DNA of 64,000 bases from NCBI GenBank assembly GCA_023475225.1, contig JAMCVK010000024.1:62001-126000 (forward strand). The letters are read 5' to 3'. A program made the position numbers and the translations under genes. Shown piece by piece: positions 8,304 to 16,112 of this stretch (the first letter of the stretch is position 1; each line of letters opens with the position of its first letter). The notes beneath the pieces were generated by a model, which made no database searches, was not told the DNA's origin, and saw only the letters and a list, made by a program, of their open reading frames with translations. This DNA comes from Chloroflexota bacterium (lineage in GTDB: Bacteria; Chloroflexota; UBA6077; FW602-bin22; JAMCVK01).

Positions 8304-10013
8304 CTACGATGCCTCCTCATCTAGCCGGATGGTGGGCACAAGTGTGCTGATGATTCTGTTGTTGTTGCGCCGCAGCAGGGTATGCTGTGGCCAGCCATCG
8401 GCCATCTCGGGGTAATCGGTTCGAAAATGGTGACCACGGCTCTCCTTGCGCAACATGGCTGCTGTGGCCACCGCCTCAGCCAGATCAATCATTCCAGGCA
8501 GTTCTAGCGCCTCTCGCCAATCATTATTGAAATGAGTCGTCCCCATGACACGGAGATGTGGTAGATCCTCCTCGCGCAATTGTCCCAAGTCTGCTAGAGC
8601 CTTCTGTAAGCTAATCTCATCTCGCTTATGTCCCAGATATGTCTGCACGATAGCCTGTAGATGGCGCTTCACCTGGCGAGGTCGCAGGTTACCATCTTTT
8701 CGCTCCAGCACTGAATAGGCTGCGGCCGCTGCCTGCTCTACCTCTTCAGGCTCTATTTCTACCCGCTTCCCCAAAGCCTTCGCTGCTTCGGCGGCAAAGT
8801 GGCCTGCCCGTGTGCCAAACACTTGGGTCTCGGCCAGGGCGTTACCAGACAAACGGTTTGCTCCGTGCACGTTACCGGCCACCTCTCCGGCTGCGTAAAG
8901 CCCGCTGATATTTGTCTCTGTCCTCTCATTGATGCGGATGCCTCCGAGGGTGTAATGGGTGGCGGGGGCTACTTCGATGGGCTGACGCCGAATATCAATA
9001 CCGACATCCCGCAAGTTATCGTAGGGCAGAGACATTAGTCGATTCAGGATCTCCTCTACCTCTTCTGCACCCCTTGGTGACTTGGCAATATCGATATACA
9101 GACCGCCGTGCACCGTCCCTCGGCCCTGCTCTATTTCGTCGAACATAAGGCGCATAAACACGTCGCGTACCGGCAAGGGGCCAGATGGTAAGAACTCTTC
9201 GCCCTTTGCGTTTAGCATCTTGCCGCCGACATGCTCCTCATATAGCAGCCCCTCATATTGCACTACAGTGCCACGAAGATGAGGAGGATAGACCAGCACA
9301 GTGGGGTAAAAGAGCATCATTTCCATATCGACCAATTCTGCTCCGATGGTGTAGGCCAGCGTGGCCCCATCACCGGTGCTGTCCGGAGACGCATCGGTTT
9401 TCTCCCAGAGCGCCTCGTAGCCCCCCGTTGCTAGCACCACCGCCTTAGCGGAGAAGGCGTAGAGGGCACCACAGCGGAGATCAAGAGCGGTTGCCCCCAC
9501 GACCCTACCGTTCTTAGTCAGTAGCCTGGTCACCATATGGTCCTCAAGCACCTTGATCTCGGGATGCCGGCGCAGCTCCTTTTTGAGGCCAGCTATCAAT
9601 CCGTAGCCACCGCCCTGAATGACCAGGTTTCGAGGATAGGTCTGGCCAGGGTGCCAGACCTGCAAGAAGCGTTCACCATCCTTGCGGAACTTAACGCCAT
9701 ACCTTTCCAGTTCGAGCATTCGCGGTATGGCCTCGGTGGCCAACGCCTTGGCCAGGTTCTGATCGCTGAGATATCTTCCTTCACGTACCGTATCCTGGAA
9801 GTGTATTTCCGGGTTATCACGGGAATCGCGGTGGCCGAGGGCTGCTTCAAAGGAGGGATAAGCCATGGGAGTCAAGCCGCTCCGGCTCAGAGCGCCCTTA
9901 CAGAGTAGGGTACAGCGAACGCCTTGGGTGCTGGCCTCTATGGCTGCTCTTGCCCCTGCTCCACCGCCCCCAATGACTAGGACATCAGTTTCAACAGTCT
10001 GATAGGAGACCAT
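8304..10013 (-). CDS. Fumarate reductase/succinate dehydrogenase-type flavoprotein
   Basis: This 569-residue FAD protein belongs to the FrdA/SdhA/L-aspartate oxidase family. It has the dinucleotide fold VLVIGGGGAGARAA near residue 12, the active-site stretch ATHYTLGGIRI, and GANRLSGNALAE carrying the catalytic-type Arg. Odd points: the RSHTxAAxGG motif that carries covalent FAD reads RSGLTPMAYPS, so FAD should be non-covalent, and the usual QFHPT reads LFYPT. Fumarate or succinate as substrate is therefore unproven. ATG 10013 is preceded by GGGAGG at 4 nt; TTG 10025 is the alternative. It pairs with the 2Fe-2S protein and follows the XRE/cupin regulator in the same direction. Confidence 0.85.
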   Translation of the reverse strand: MVSYQTVETDVLVIGGGGAGARAAIEASTQGVRCTLLCKGALSRSGLTPMAYPSFEAALGHRDSRDNPEIHFQDTVREGRYLSDQNLAKALATEAIPRMLELERYGVKFRKDGERFLQVWHPGQTYPRNLVIQGGGYGLIAGLKKELRRHPEIKVLEDHMVTRLLTKNGRVVGATALDLRCGALYAFSAKAVVLATGGYEALWEKTDASPDSTGDGATLAYTIGAELVDMEMMLFYPTVLVYPPHLRGTVVQYEGLLYEEHVGGKMLNAKGEEFLPSGPLPVRDVFMRLMFDEIEQGRGTVHGGLYIDIAKSPRGAEEVEEILNRLMSLPYDNLRDVGIDIRRQPIEVAPATHYTLGGIRINERTETNISGLYAAGEVAGNVHGANRLSGNALAETQVFGTRAGHFAAEAAKALGKRVEIEPEEVEQAAAAAYSVLERKDGNLRPRQVKRHLQAIVQTYLGHKRDEISLQKALADLGQLREEDLPHLRVMGTTHFNNDWREALELPGMIDLAEAVATAAMLRKESRGHHFRTDYPEMADGWPQHTLLRRNNNRIISTLVPTIRLDEEAS

Positions 10014-10058
10014 AAAACCTCCCAAGGTTAGGATCGACGCAGCGGCGTCGCTATATGG

Positions 10059-10625
10059 CTAGAAAGTGGGTGGCGTTATAACCCAGATTAGTTCTAGGTC
10101 CTCGGTTCCGATATTGCGCCAGCGGTGTGGGCTTGTACTTTTGAAGTAGATGGAATCCCCTGCCTCGAGAGTATACGTATTGTCATTGATCTCGATCTGC
10201 ATCGTCCCTCTTTGCACGAAGCCGCACTCTTCGCCCTCATGGCGGTAATAGCTCTCGCTACCAACCCCAGCCGCCGCTCTGATGTAAAGGAATTCCATCC
10301 TGCCTTGTAGATTAGGAGAAAGCAGCTCGTAATGAATGTTTGAACCGGGATAGACGAGACTCTTTCGGCTGTGCTTCCGAACGACAACCTCGTCGCTACT
10401 CTCTATCTTACCCTCCCTTGGGGGAGGCTTGACCTTCTCAAAAAAGGAGGCGATGGGCACGCCGAGGGCTTCAGAGATGGCCTTGAGGGCAGACACGGAT
10501 GGGGTAGCCAGATTGCGTTCGACCTGGCTGATAAAGCTAGGGGAGAAGCCGGTCATCTGAGCAACCTGGCGAATCTTGAGATTCTTCGCCATTCTGGCTA
10601 GTCGCAGCTGGGCGCCAAGGTCCAT
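10059..10625 (-). CDS. XRE-family transcriptional regulator with cupin sensor domain
   Basis: This 188-residue regulator has an N-terminal helix-turn-helix (residues about 5-60, including TGFSPSFISQVERN) and a C-terminal cupin_2 domain (about 110-186, including GEECGFVQRG and DSIYFKSTSPHRW). Such proteins (PuuR/SutR type) usually sense a small metabolite and repress or activate the adjacent catabolic operon. It is the first gene of the minus-strand cluster and sits 45 nt before the flavoprotein gene, so it is the likely regulator of the cluster. The inducer is unknown. Confidence 0.92.
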   Translation of the reverse strand: MDLGAQLRLARMAKNLKIRQVAQMTGFSPSFISQVERNLATPSVSALKAISEALGVPIASFFEKVKPPPREGKIESSDEVVVRKHSRKSLVYPGSNIHYELLSPNLQGRMEFLYIRAAAGVGSESYYRHEGEECGFVQRGTMQIEINDNTYTLEAGDSIYFKSTSPHRWRNIGTEDLELIWVITPPTF

Positions 10626-11037
10626 CAGGCCCTCTTTGTGCAGTGGTGCTTACTAAATCACTATCATTTAATTTTATTAATCACAATTTAACATACATAT
10701 GGATTTTGTCAAACCTTCTAATGGGCTATAATTGAGAGAGAAAGCGAGAAAAGAGGAGCTAACGAGAGATAAATGACCTCTTACGTGCCTAGGTCGCTCC
10801 GCACTCATTTGACCCTCGGTGGGACTTAGGTGAGGATAGCTGAGGAAAATTATTCAAGGTCACACGTCTATTGATCGGCTAGATGTTGGCTGGGAGAAGG
10901 TGAGGTTTGCTGGAGAGGGATGCGATTCAAGTCACTGGCCGTATCCCTACTCGTGGCACAGGGCTGGCGTTGTCTGAGCCTCTACACGGCCGAAATTTTA
11001 GCTCCTGCACAAACTCTATTCAGCGAGGAGGAGCCGC
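10626..11037. other. Divergent intergenic region, no gene
   Basis: This 412-nt stretch separates the regulator (minus) from the 590-residue protein gene (plus). An AT-rich block at about 10650-10700 is a likely site for operators of the XRE regulator. The plus-strand part is a roughly 290-nt leader with one modest stem, GGGAT...ATCCC starting near 10918. I could not match it to a known riboswitch and no convincing open frame is present. Confidence 0.6.
10706..10732 (+). promoter_or_regulatory. Possible sigma-70 promoter upstream of the 590-residue gene
   Basis: TTGTCA (10706-10711) and a perfect TATAAT (10727-10732) are separated by 15 nt, shorter than optimal. The upstream DNA is AT-rich. 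It points to the plus-strand gene 305 nt away. Confidence 0.45.
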
Positions 11038-12810
11038 ATGCCCAATGCACCATCCCCGTCCTGTGTGCGCCCCAGTACCGGTAACCGCACCCTCCTGATT
11101 TTAGCTGACAGCTCCCAGGCCGAGGCCTTGCACCTGCCAGGAGCTCTTTATGCCGCGCTAGGCCACTGGGGCATGCCCTACCAGGTCTTGGACCTGGCCC
11201 GCAGTCGTTTTGATGCCCAAGGGCTGGCCTCTCACGCTGCCGTGGTCATCGCCCAGGAGCACCTGGGGGCCCGCCTGACCTCAGGCGAGGTGGCGGCCCT
11301 GCTGAGTGCCGTGGATGATGGACTGGGCCTGGTCAATTTCGATCATGACCTGGATCTCTACGGTGCAGCCTACCGAGAAGCCGTAGGGTTGATGGGGACC
11401 GGCCTGGGAGGCCGACCGGCAGTAGAGGGTGTGGAGAAGATAGTGGTGGCTGACGATGGCCACTACATCAGCTACACGCGGGAAGTGGGCACAGCCGTAT
11501 CCCTGCGCCAGCCAGTGCCGGCCCTTATAGTCCGGGTCGAGGGCACCAGGAGGAGGGTGTTGGCTGAATCCCAGGATGGCGCCCCCATGTTGGTGGCGGC
11601 AACCCTTGGCCAAGGCAAAGTGGTCCAGTGGCTACTGTCGCCGAGGGTCTGGACCCGTTCCTATCTTGGCCACACTCGGGGGATGGATGACCTCTTTTGG
11701 AAGGGCATCACCTGGGCGGCCCGAAAGCCCTTCGTCATGAAGGCTATGCCGCCCTTCGTCCGCCTCCGCTTCGACGACTGCAACGGCTATTGGCGAGATG
11801 GGTCGGACTTCTACTTCGTGGACGTCCTGAATGCCTATGGCCATATCCCAAGCCTGGCCCTGTGCATGCGGGCGGTCACAGCCGATGGAGCGGCCCGGAT
11901 CCGCGCGCTGGCTGATGCCGGACGAGCGGAGTTCGCTCCCCACATCCTTGAACCATCAAAAGGCATCTTCTATGGTGATGAAGCTGGGGAGTACAGCGAG
12001 GAGCAGTTTCACGCTATCATCGCCGAAGTGAAGGAGCTGTTCCAGAAGTGGGGGGTGAGGATTTCCCCCATTCTTTCAGATCATGACCACACCTGGAGCT
12101 GGGGGGTGGTGCCGCTGCTGAGGGAACTGGGGATCGAGTTCAAAATGAACATTACCTTGCCTGGCGAGCGCTGGGAAGACGTACACGTGGACTGGCGGCC
12201 GGCGCCATACGGCGTCATGGACTACGCCCTGGACTACCTGCCTGACCCGCTTAGTCACCTTTTCGTTGTCTTCAATCACTACCCAGCCTTTGAGCATGCT
12301 CGGGCCTATCTACCGGACGGCCGCTTTACCTATAACCGGGCCGGGGGCTTCGGATCCTACAAATGGGACTTTCTCAACGGGTTGACCACCTACCGGGGAC
12401 AGCAAGCGACTAATCAGGTGGAAGTAGCAGCGCGGCGCCTGGCTGAGCACACTCGTCTGGGCCTGGATAGCCTCTTCTTCGGCGGCTCCATCAGCCACTC
12501 GCACTTCATCCGCGATCTTTCGGCGGGGGAATGGCGAGCCCTGATGGATCGCTATGAGGAGCTGACGGCTCGTTACCAGAAGCTCAACGTGGGCTATGAT
12601 CAAGTGGCCCACTACGCCAGAAGCAAGGTGGATAGCCACCTGGCCTATGTTGAAGCCGAGTCCTCTGGGACCTTCCACTGCCGCCTTGAGGGCCGCACCA
12701 CTGTCCCCCTCCAGCTCTACGTCTTCCGCGACGTGGACGATGGCACCGAGCATCGTTTCCAGGAGGTACCGGTCTTTGAAGGGAGGCAAGAGGTATCTTT
12801 CCGGGCCTGA
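11038..12810 (+). CDS. Unrecognised two-domain protein: amidotransferase-like plus deacetylase-like barrel
   Basis: I do not recognise a named family for this 590-residue protein. Residues 15-225 look like a class I glutamine-amidotransferase-like fold of the ThuA/beta-galactosidase-trimerisation type (LLILADSSQAEALHLPGALY, GQGKVVQWLLS). From residue 240 a NodB/polysaccharide-deacetylase-like barrel follows: FVRLRFDDCNGYW (Asp246, Asp247), HILEPSKG, then SDHDHTWSW near 347-355. No signal peptide is visible. The ATG has GAGGAGG upstream. It precedes a binding lipoprotein and a ThDP enzyme in the same direction with gaps of 260 and 91 nt. A carbohydrate- or amide-acting hydrolase is possible but not established. 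Confidence 0.6.
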   Translation: MPNAPSPSCVRPSTGNRTLLILADSSQAEALHLPGALYAALGHWGMPYQVLDLARSRFDAQGLASHAAVVIAQEHLGARLTSGEVAALLSAVDDGLGLVNFDHDLDLYGAAYREAVGLMGTGLGGRPAVEGVEKIVVADDGHYISYTREVGTAVSLRQPVPALIVRVEGTRRRVLAESQDGAPMLVAATLGQGKVVQWLLSPRVWTRSYLGHTRGMDDLFWKGITWAARKPFVMKAMPPFVRLRFDDCNGYWRDGSDFYFVDVLNAYGHIPSLALCMRAVTADGAARIRALADAGRAEFAPHILEPSKGIFYGDEAGEYSEEQFHAIIAEVKELFQKWGVRISPILSDHDHTWSWGVVPLLRELGIEFKMNITLPGERWEDVHVDWRPAPYGVMDYALDYLPDPLSHLFVVFNHYPAFEHARAYLPDGRFTYNRAGGFGSYKWDFLNGLTTYRGQQATNQVEVAARRLAEHTRLGLDSLFFGGSISHSHFIRDLSAGEWRALMDRYEELTARYQKLNVGYDQVAHYARSKVDSHLAYVEAESSGTFHCRLEGRTTVPLQLYVFRDVDDGTEHRFQEVPVFEGRQEVSFRA

Positions 12811-13070
12811 CCACGGGCGCAGGGAAAATCCCAGCTGTGCTCCAGCCACCAAGCAAGACACTTTATGAGCATCACTCAGGAGGTGTCCACTTGCCCTAGC
12901 TGCCTGGGGCGGCGCTTAGGGGCAAAGATGGATGGGCACTGGAAAGCAGAAATAGCCCTTGTTGGAGAAGGAGGTGAGGGACAAAAACATCAATGCCGAT
13001 GGTTGATCGTATCCCAGTTGGGAAGTACAGCGTCTAGTTTTATGTCTGGTGATGTAAAAGGAGGCTTTCG

Positions 13071-14177
13071 ATGAAAAGGCAGTTTTTGATGCCGATCATT
13101 ATTGTGGTACTGCTTGGTGTCCTAGCCAGTGCCTGTGCCCCAGCAGCTGCCCCGACTCCTACGCCAACCAAGCCACCTGCCCCACCAACGGCGGCACCAA
13201 CCCCTGTAGCTGTAGCCACCCCCACACCAATGCCACCGACGCCAACCAAGCCAGCGGCACTACAGAAGATCACCTTCACCACCGATTTCGGCTTCTTCGG
13301 TCGCCACGCACCCTACTACACGGTTCTGGATAAGGGCTTCTGGAAAGAGGCTGGGTTCGATGTGACTATCGTGCGCGGGGCAGGTTCCCTCGATGCCATC
13401 AAGATGGTCGCAGCGGGCAAGGCCGACTTTGGCTTCGCTGATAGCGGGGCACTGATCATCACGCGGGCCAATGAGAACGTCCCTGTCAAAGAGCTGGCCA
13501 TCATCTACCAGAAGGCCCCGCAGGCCATCTACTGCCTGGAAGAGTCCGGGATCAAGAAGCCTAAGGACCTGGAGGGTAAGGTTCTCTCTGATTCAGCGGC
13601 CAGCGCTGTCCCTAAGCTCTTCCCGGCGTACGCCAAGCTGGCCGGCATCGATGCCAGCAAGGTCACCTGGAAGTTTGTCGACCCTGCTACACTACCAGCC
13701 CTTCTAGCTGCTAAGCAGGTCGATGGTATCTCTCAGTTCATGCCGGGTGAGCCGATGCTAGAAAAGGCGGTGGCTCCCAAGAAACTGGTCCGCCTGGCCT
13801 ACGCTGATGCTGGTATGGAGATGTATAGCAACGGTATCATCGCCACTGATGAGACCATCCAGAAGCAACCGGACATGGTACGGCGCTTCGTTTTGGCGAC
13901 CCTGAAGGGAGTCCAGTATGCGCTGGATCATCCGGATGAGGCTGGCGCTATAATGAAAAAGTACCATCCAGAAGGGGACGCAGCCATTTATGCGGCTGAG
14001 GTGAGGATAGTGCGCCAGCTGGCCATTACCGACGACACTAACAAGTACGGCCTCGGCTACATCGACCCGAAGCGTATGGAGAAGACTCGCGATTTGCTGA
14101 GCGAACCCTTGGGAGCCAAGCGGATCGTGGCGGTTGAGGAACTTTACGCGCCGGGCTTCCACCTGCCGAAGCCTTAG
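13071..14177 (+). CDS. NMT1/THI5-like ABC substrate-binding lipoprotein
   Basis: This is an extracytoplasmic solute receptor of the SsuA/NMT1/THI5 family, 368 residues. The N-terminus has a basic start, a hydrophobic stretch and lipobox VLASAC, then a Pro/Thr/Ala linker to about residue 65. The binding fold begins with KITFTTDFGFFGRHAPYYTV and contains KGFWKEAGFDVTIVRGAGS, characteristic of pyrimidine-, sulfonate- or taurine-type receptors. An AAAGGAGG site precedes the ATG. No permease or ATPase gene is nearby, so it is an orphan receptor here. The neighbour downstream is a ThDP enzyme, and pyrimidine or thiamine precursors are one possible ligand, but this is a guess. Confidence 0.88.
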   Translation: MKRQFLMPIIIVVLLGVLASACAPAAAPTPTPTKPPAPPTAAPTPVAVATPTPMPPTPTKPAALQKITFTTDFGFFGRHAPYYTVLDKGFWKEAGFDVTIVRGAGSLDAIKMVAAGKADFGFADSGALIITRANENVPVKELAIIYQKAPQAIYCLEESGIKKPKDLEGKVLSDSAASAVPKLFPAYAKLAGIDASKVTWKFVDPATLPALLAAKQVDGISQFMPGEPMLEKAVAPKKLVRLAYADAGMEMYSNGIIATDETIQKQPDMVRRFVLATLKGVQYALDHPDEAGAIMKKYHPEGDAAIYAAEVRIVRQLAITDDTNKYGLGYIDPKRMEKTRDLLSEPLGAKRIVAVEELYAPGFHLPKP

Positions 14178-14268
14178 GGGCTGGTTTCCTGGCGACCTGA
14201 TATTTAAAGGGCTGGTGGGCGCTGGATAACTGCTAGCTCCTGACCGATGTAACGGAGAGGTAAGGACC

Positions 14269-16020
14269 TTGGGACAGCGCGAGTCCACCTGGGTCGAACT
14301 GCCAGCAGAAGAGGTAGGTGATGTGCTCGTTGAGGCGATGGCCCTTGGTGGAGTCGAATACCTATTTTTCACCTCCGGGTCTGATATCATCTTCTACCAG
14401 GAGGCGGTGGCCAAGGCCCATGCGTTAGGTCGTCCTGCACCGAAGCTCATCACCGTGTTGCATGAGAACGTGACCCTCAACGCAGCCATGGGGTATACCA
14501 TGGTCACTGGACGCCCCTCTGCTACTGCTGTCCATGCGGACTTGGGCACGCTCAACTACGGAGCTGCCATCCACACCGCTGCCCGGGGCGGCTACCCTGT
14601 CCTGATGACGGCCGGGGCTGGCCCTCGAGCCTATAGCGGGACCATGCGGGGCGACCGCGACCATGTGGTCTACTGGCTTCAGGAGGTTCGCGATCAGGGC
14701 GAGCTGGTCCGACAGTACACCAAGTGGGATTACCGCCTGGAGGCCCAAGATAATCCTGGATTGGTAGTCAGTAGAGCATTGCAGGTCGCGCTGAGCGAGC
14801 CGCCCGGGCCGGTCTACCTGAGCATTCCCCGGGAGATTGGCATGCTGCCAGTCCAGGGGGCACATTTCCCTACCCCTCAGCAACTGGGGCTCCCGGAGCG
14901 GCTCGCGCCCGACCCCGAGGCCATCACCAGGCTCGCACGCTGGCTAGTTGAGGCTAACAATCCAGTTATCATTGATGGGCGCAGTGGTCGCCACCCCGAG
15001 GCGGTAGGTGCGCTGGTCCGGCTGGCCGAGCTATTGTCCATCCCCGTGCGGGGGACTGGCTGGCGGGACCGTCTCAACTTCCCTACTAATCACCCGCTCT
15101 TTGGGGCTGATCCCCCGCTCTATCAAGCCGATGTGGTGCTGGTAGTTGAGAGTGCTGTACCCTGGGTGCCCGGCCCCGAGGCGCCCGGACGCCAGGCTAA
15201 GATCGCCTTCCTCGACGTTGATCCCATAACCCAGGCTATCCCGACCATGGAGTTCACCGCAGACTTGCGCCTCCAGGCTGATAGCGCCCGGACGCTGATT
15301 GACCTGTACGAGGCGGCCACAAAGCTCTTATCCTCCTCCGGCCGTTGCCGCTGTGTTGATCGCCTTGAGCGACTGCAGGTGGTCAAGCTCGAGCGAGAGC
15401 GGCAGGCTGAGTGCCTAGCCATGGAGGCGGCCAGAGAGCGGCCTATCAACCCACGCTGGCTGGCCTATCAGGTTGGCCAACTAGTTGGGGAAGAGGCTAT
15501 CCTACTAGATGATGCTCTGAGCAATTCCCATCTGGTCCAGACCTACTGGCGCAGCAGCCGGCCTGGCTCTCTATTCCGGACGGGAAGCAGTGCCGGGGGC
15601 TGGGGTCCGGGGGCAGCCTTTGGAGCCAAGCTGGCCGCCCCTGACCGGGATGTGGTGCTAGCCGTGGGGGATGGCTATTACATATTTGGAGTACCCCTTG
15701 CAGCTCTCTGGTCAGCAGTACACTACAAGGCTCCCTACCTAACTGTGGTCTTCCAGAACAGCAGCTACAGCACTGGTACCTGGGAGGTTCATAACTTCTA
15801 CCCAGACGGCTACGCGGCAAGGGATGCATTCGAAGGTGGTATCTTCGATCCGCCGCCAGATTTTGCTAAGGAGGCCGAGTCCGTGGGTGCCTACGGTGAG
15901 AACGTGTACGAGCCGGAAGAGGTGGCGCCGGCTCTGCGGCGGGGGCTGGAGAAAGTGCAACAGGGGACTCCCGCGGTCATCGCTGTGTGGCTACCTAAAC
16001 TAGGGCGAAGAATAACATAG
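14269..16020 (+). CDS. Thiamine diphosphate-dependent enzyme, acetolactate synthase/decarboxylase family
   Basis: This 583-residue protein has the three-domain layout of the POX/ALS/benzoylformate-decarboxylase group. The N-terminal Pyr domain carries the catalytic Glu in VLHENVTLNAAMG. A central Rossmann domain spans roughly residues 210-350. The C-terminal PP domain has the Mg/ThDP motif GDGYYIFG...FQNSS, ending in NS rather than the common NN. Start is TTG 14269 with GGAGAGG 8 nt upstream. No ilvN-type regulatory subunit follows and the match to true acetolactate synthases is partial, so a 2-oxo-acid decarboxylase or ligase with an unusual substrate is more likely. The convergent aldehyde dehydrogenase could oxidise its product. 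Confidence 0.82.
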   Translation: MGQRESTWVELPAEEVGDVLVEAMALGGVEYLFFTSGSDIIFYQEAVAKAHALGRPAPKLITVLHENVTLNAAMGYTMVTGRPSATAVHADLGTLNYGAAIHTAARGGYPVLMTAGAGPRAYSGTMRGDRDHVVYWLQEVRDQGELVRQYTKWDYRLEAQDNPGLVVSRALQVALSEPPGPVYLSIPREIGMLPVQGAHFPTPQQLGLPERLAPDPEAITRLARWLVEANNPVIIDGRSGRHPEAVGALVRLAELLSIPVRGTGWRDRLNFPTNHPLFGADPPLYQADVVLVVESAVPWVPGPEAPGRQAKIAFLDVDPITQAIPTMEFTADLRLQADSARTLIDLYEAATKLLSSSGRCRCVDRLERLQVVKLERERQAECLAMEAARERPINPRWLAYQVGQLVGEEAILLDDALSNSHLVQTYWRSSRPGSLFRTGSSAGGWGPGAAFGAKLAAPDRDVVLAVGDGYYIFGVPLAALWSAVHYKAPYLTVVFQNSSYSTGTWEVHNFYPDGYAARDAFEGGIFDPPPDFAKEAESVGAYGENVYEPEEVAPALRRGLEKVQQGTPAVIAVWLPKLGRRIT

Positions 16021-16112
16021 CTCCCGTCAGGGAAGATCGGATACAGTCCAATGGCAATGATGCCTTGGGCCAGTGCAGGGGGGACGTCCGCGCGGCGTAA
16101 AAACGTCCGGTC

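Noticed and set aside
10740-11037. Cobalamin, TPP or T-box riboswitch in the leader of the 590-residue gene
   Set aside because: Only a short GGGAT/ATCCC stem was found; the conserved boxes of those classes are not present.
12865-13074. Small plus-strand frame of 69 codons starting MSITQEVSTCPSC
   Set aside because: No family resemblance and no good ribosome binding site. It overlaps the leader and start of the receptor gene; the 260-nt gap is better read as noncoding.
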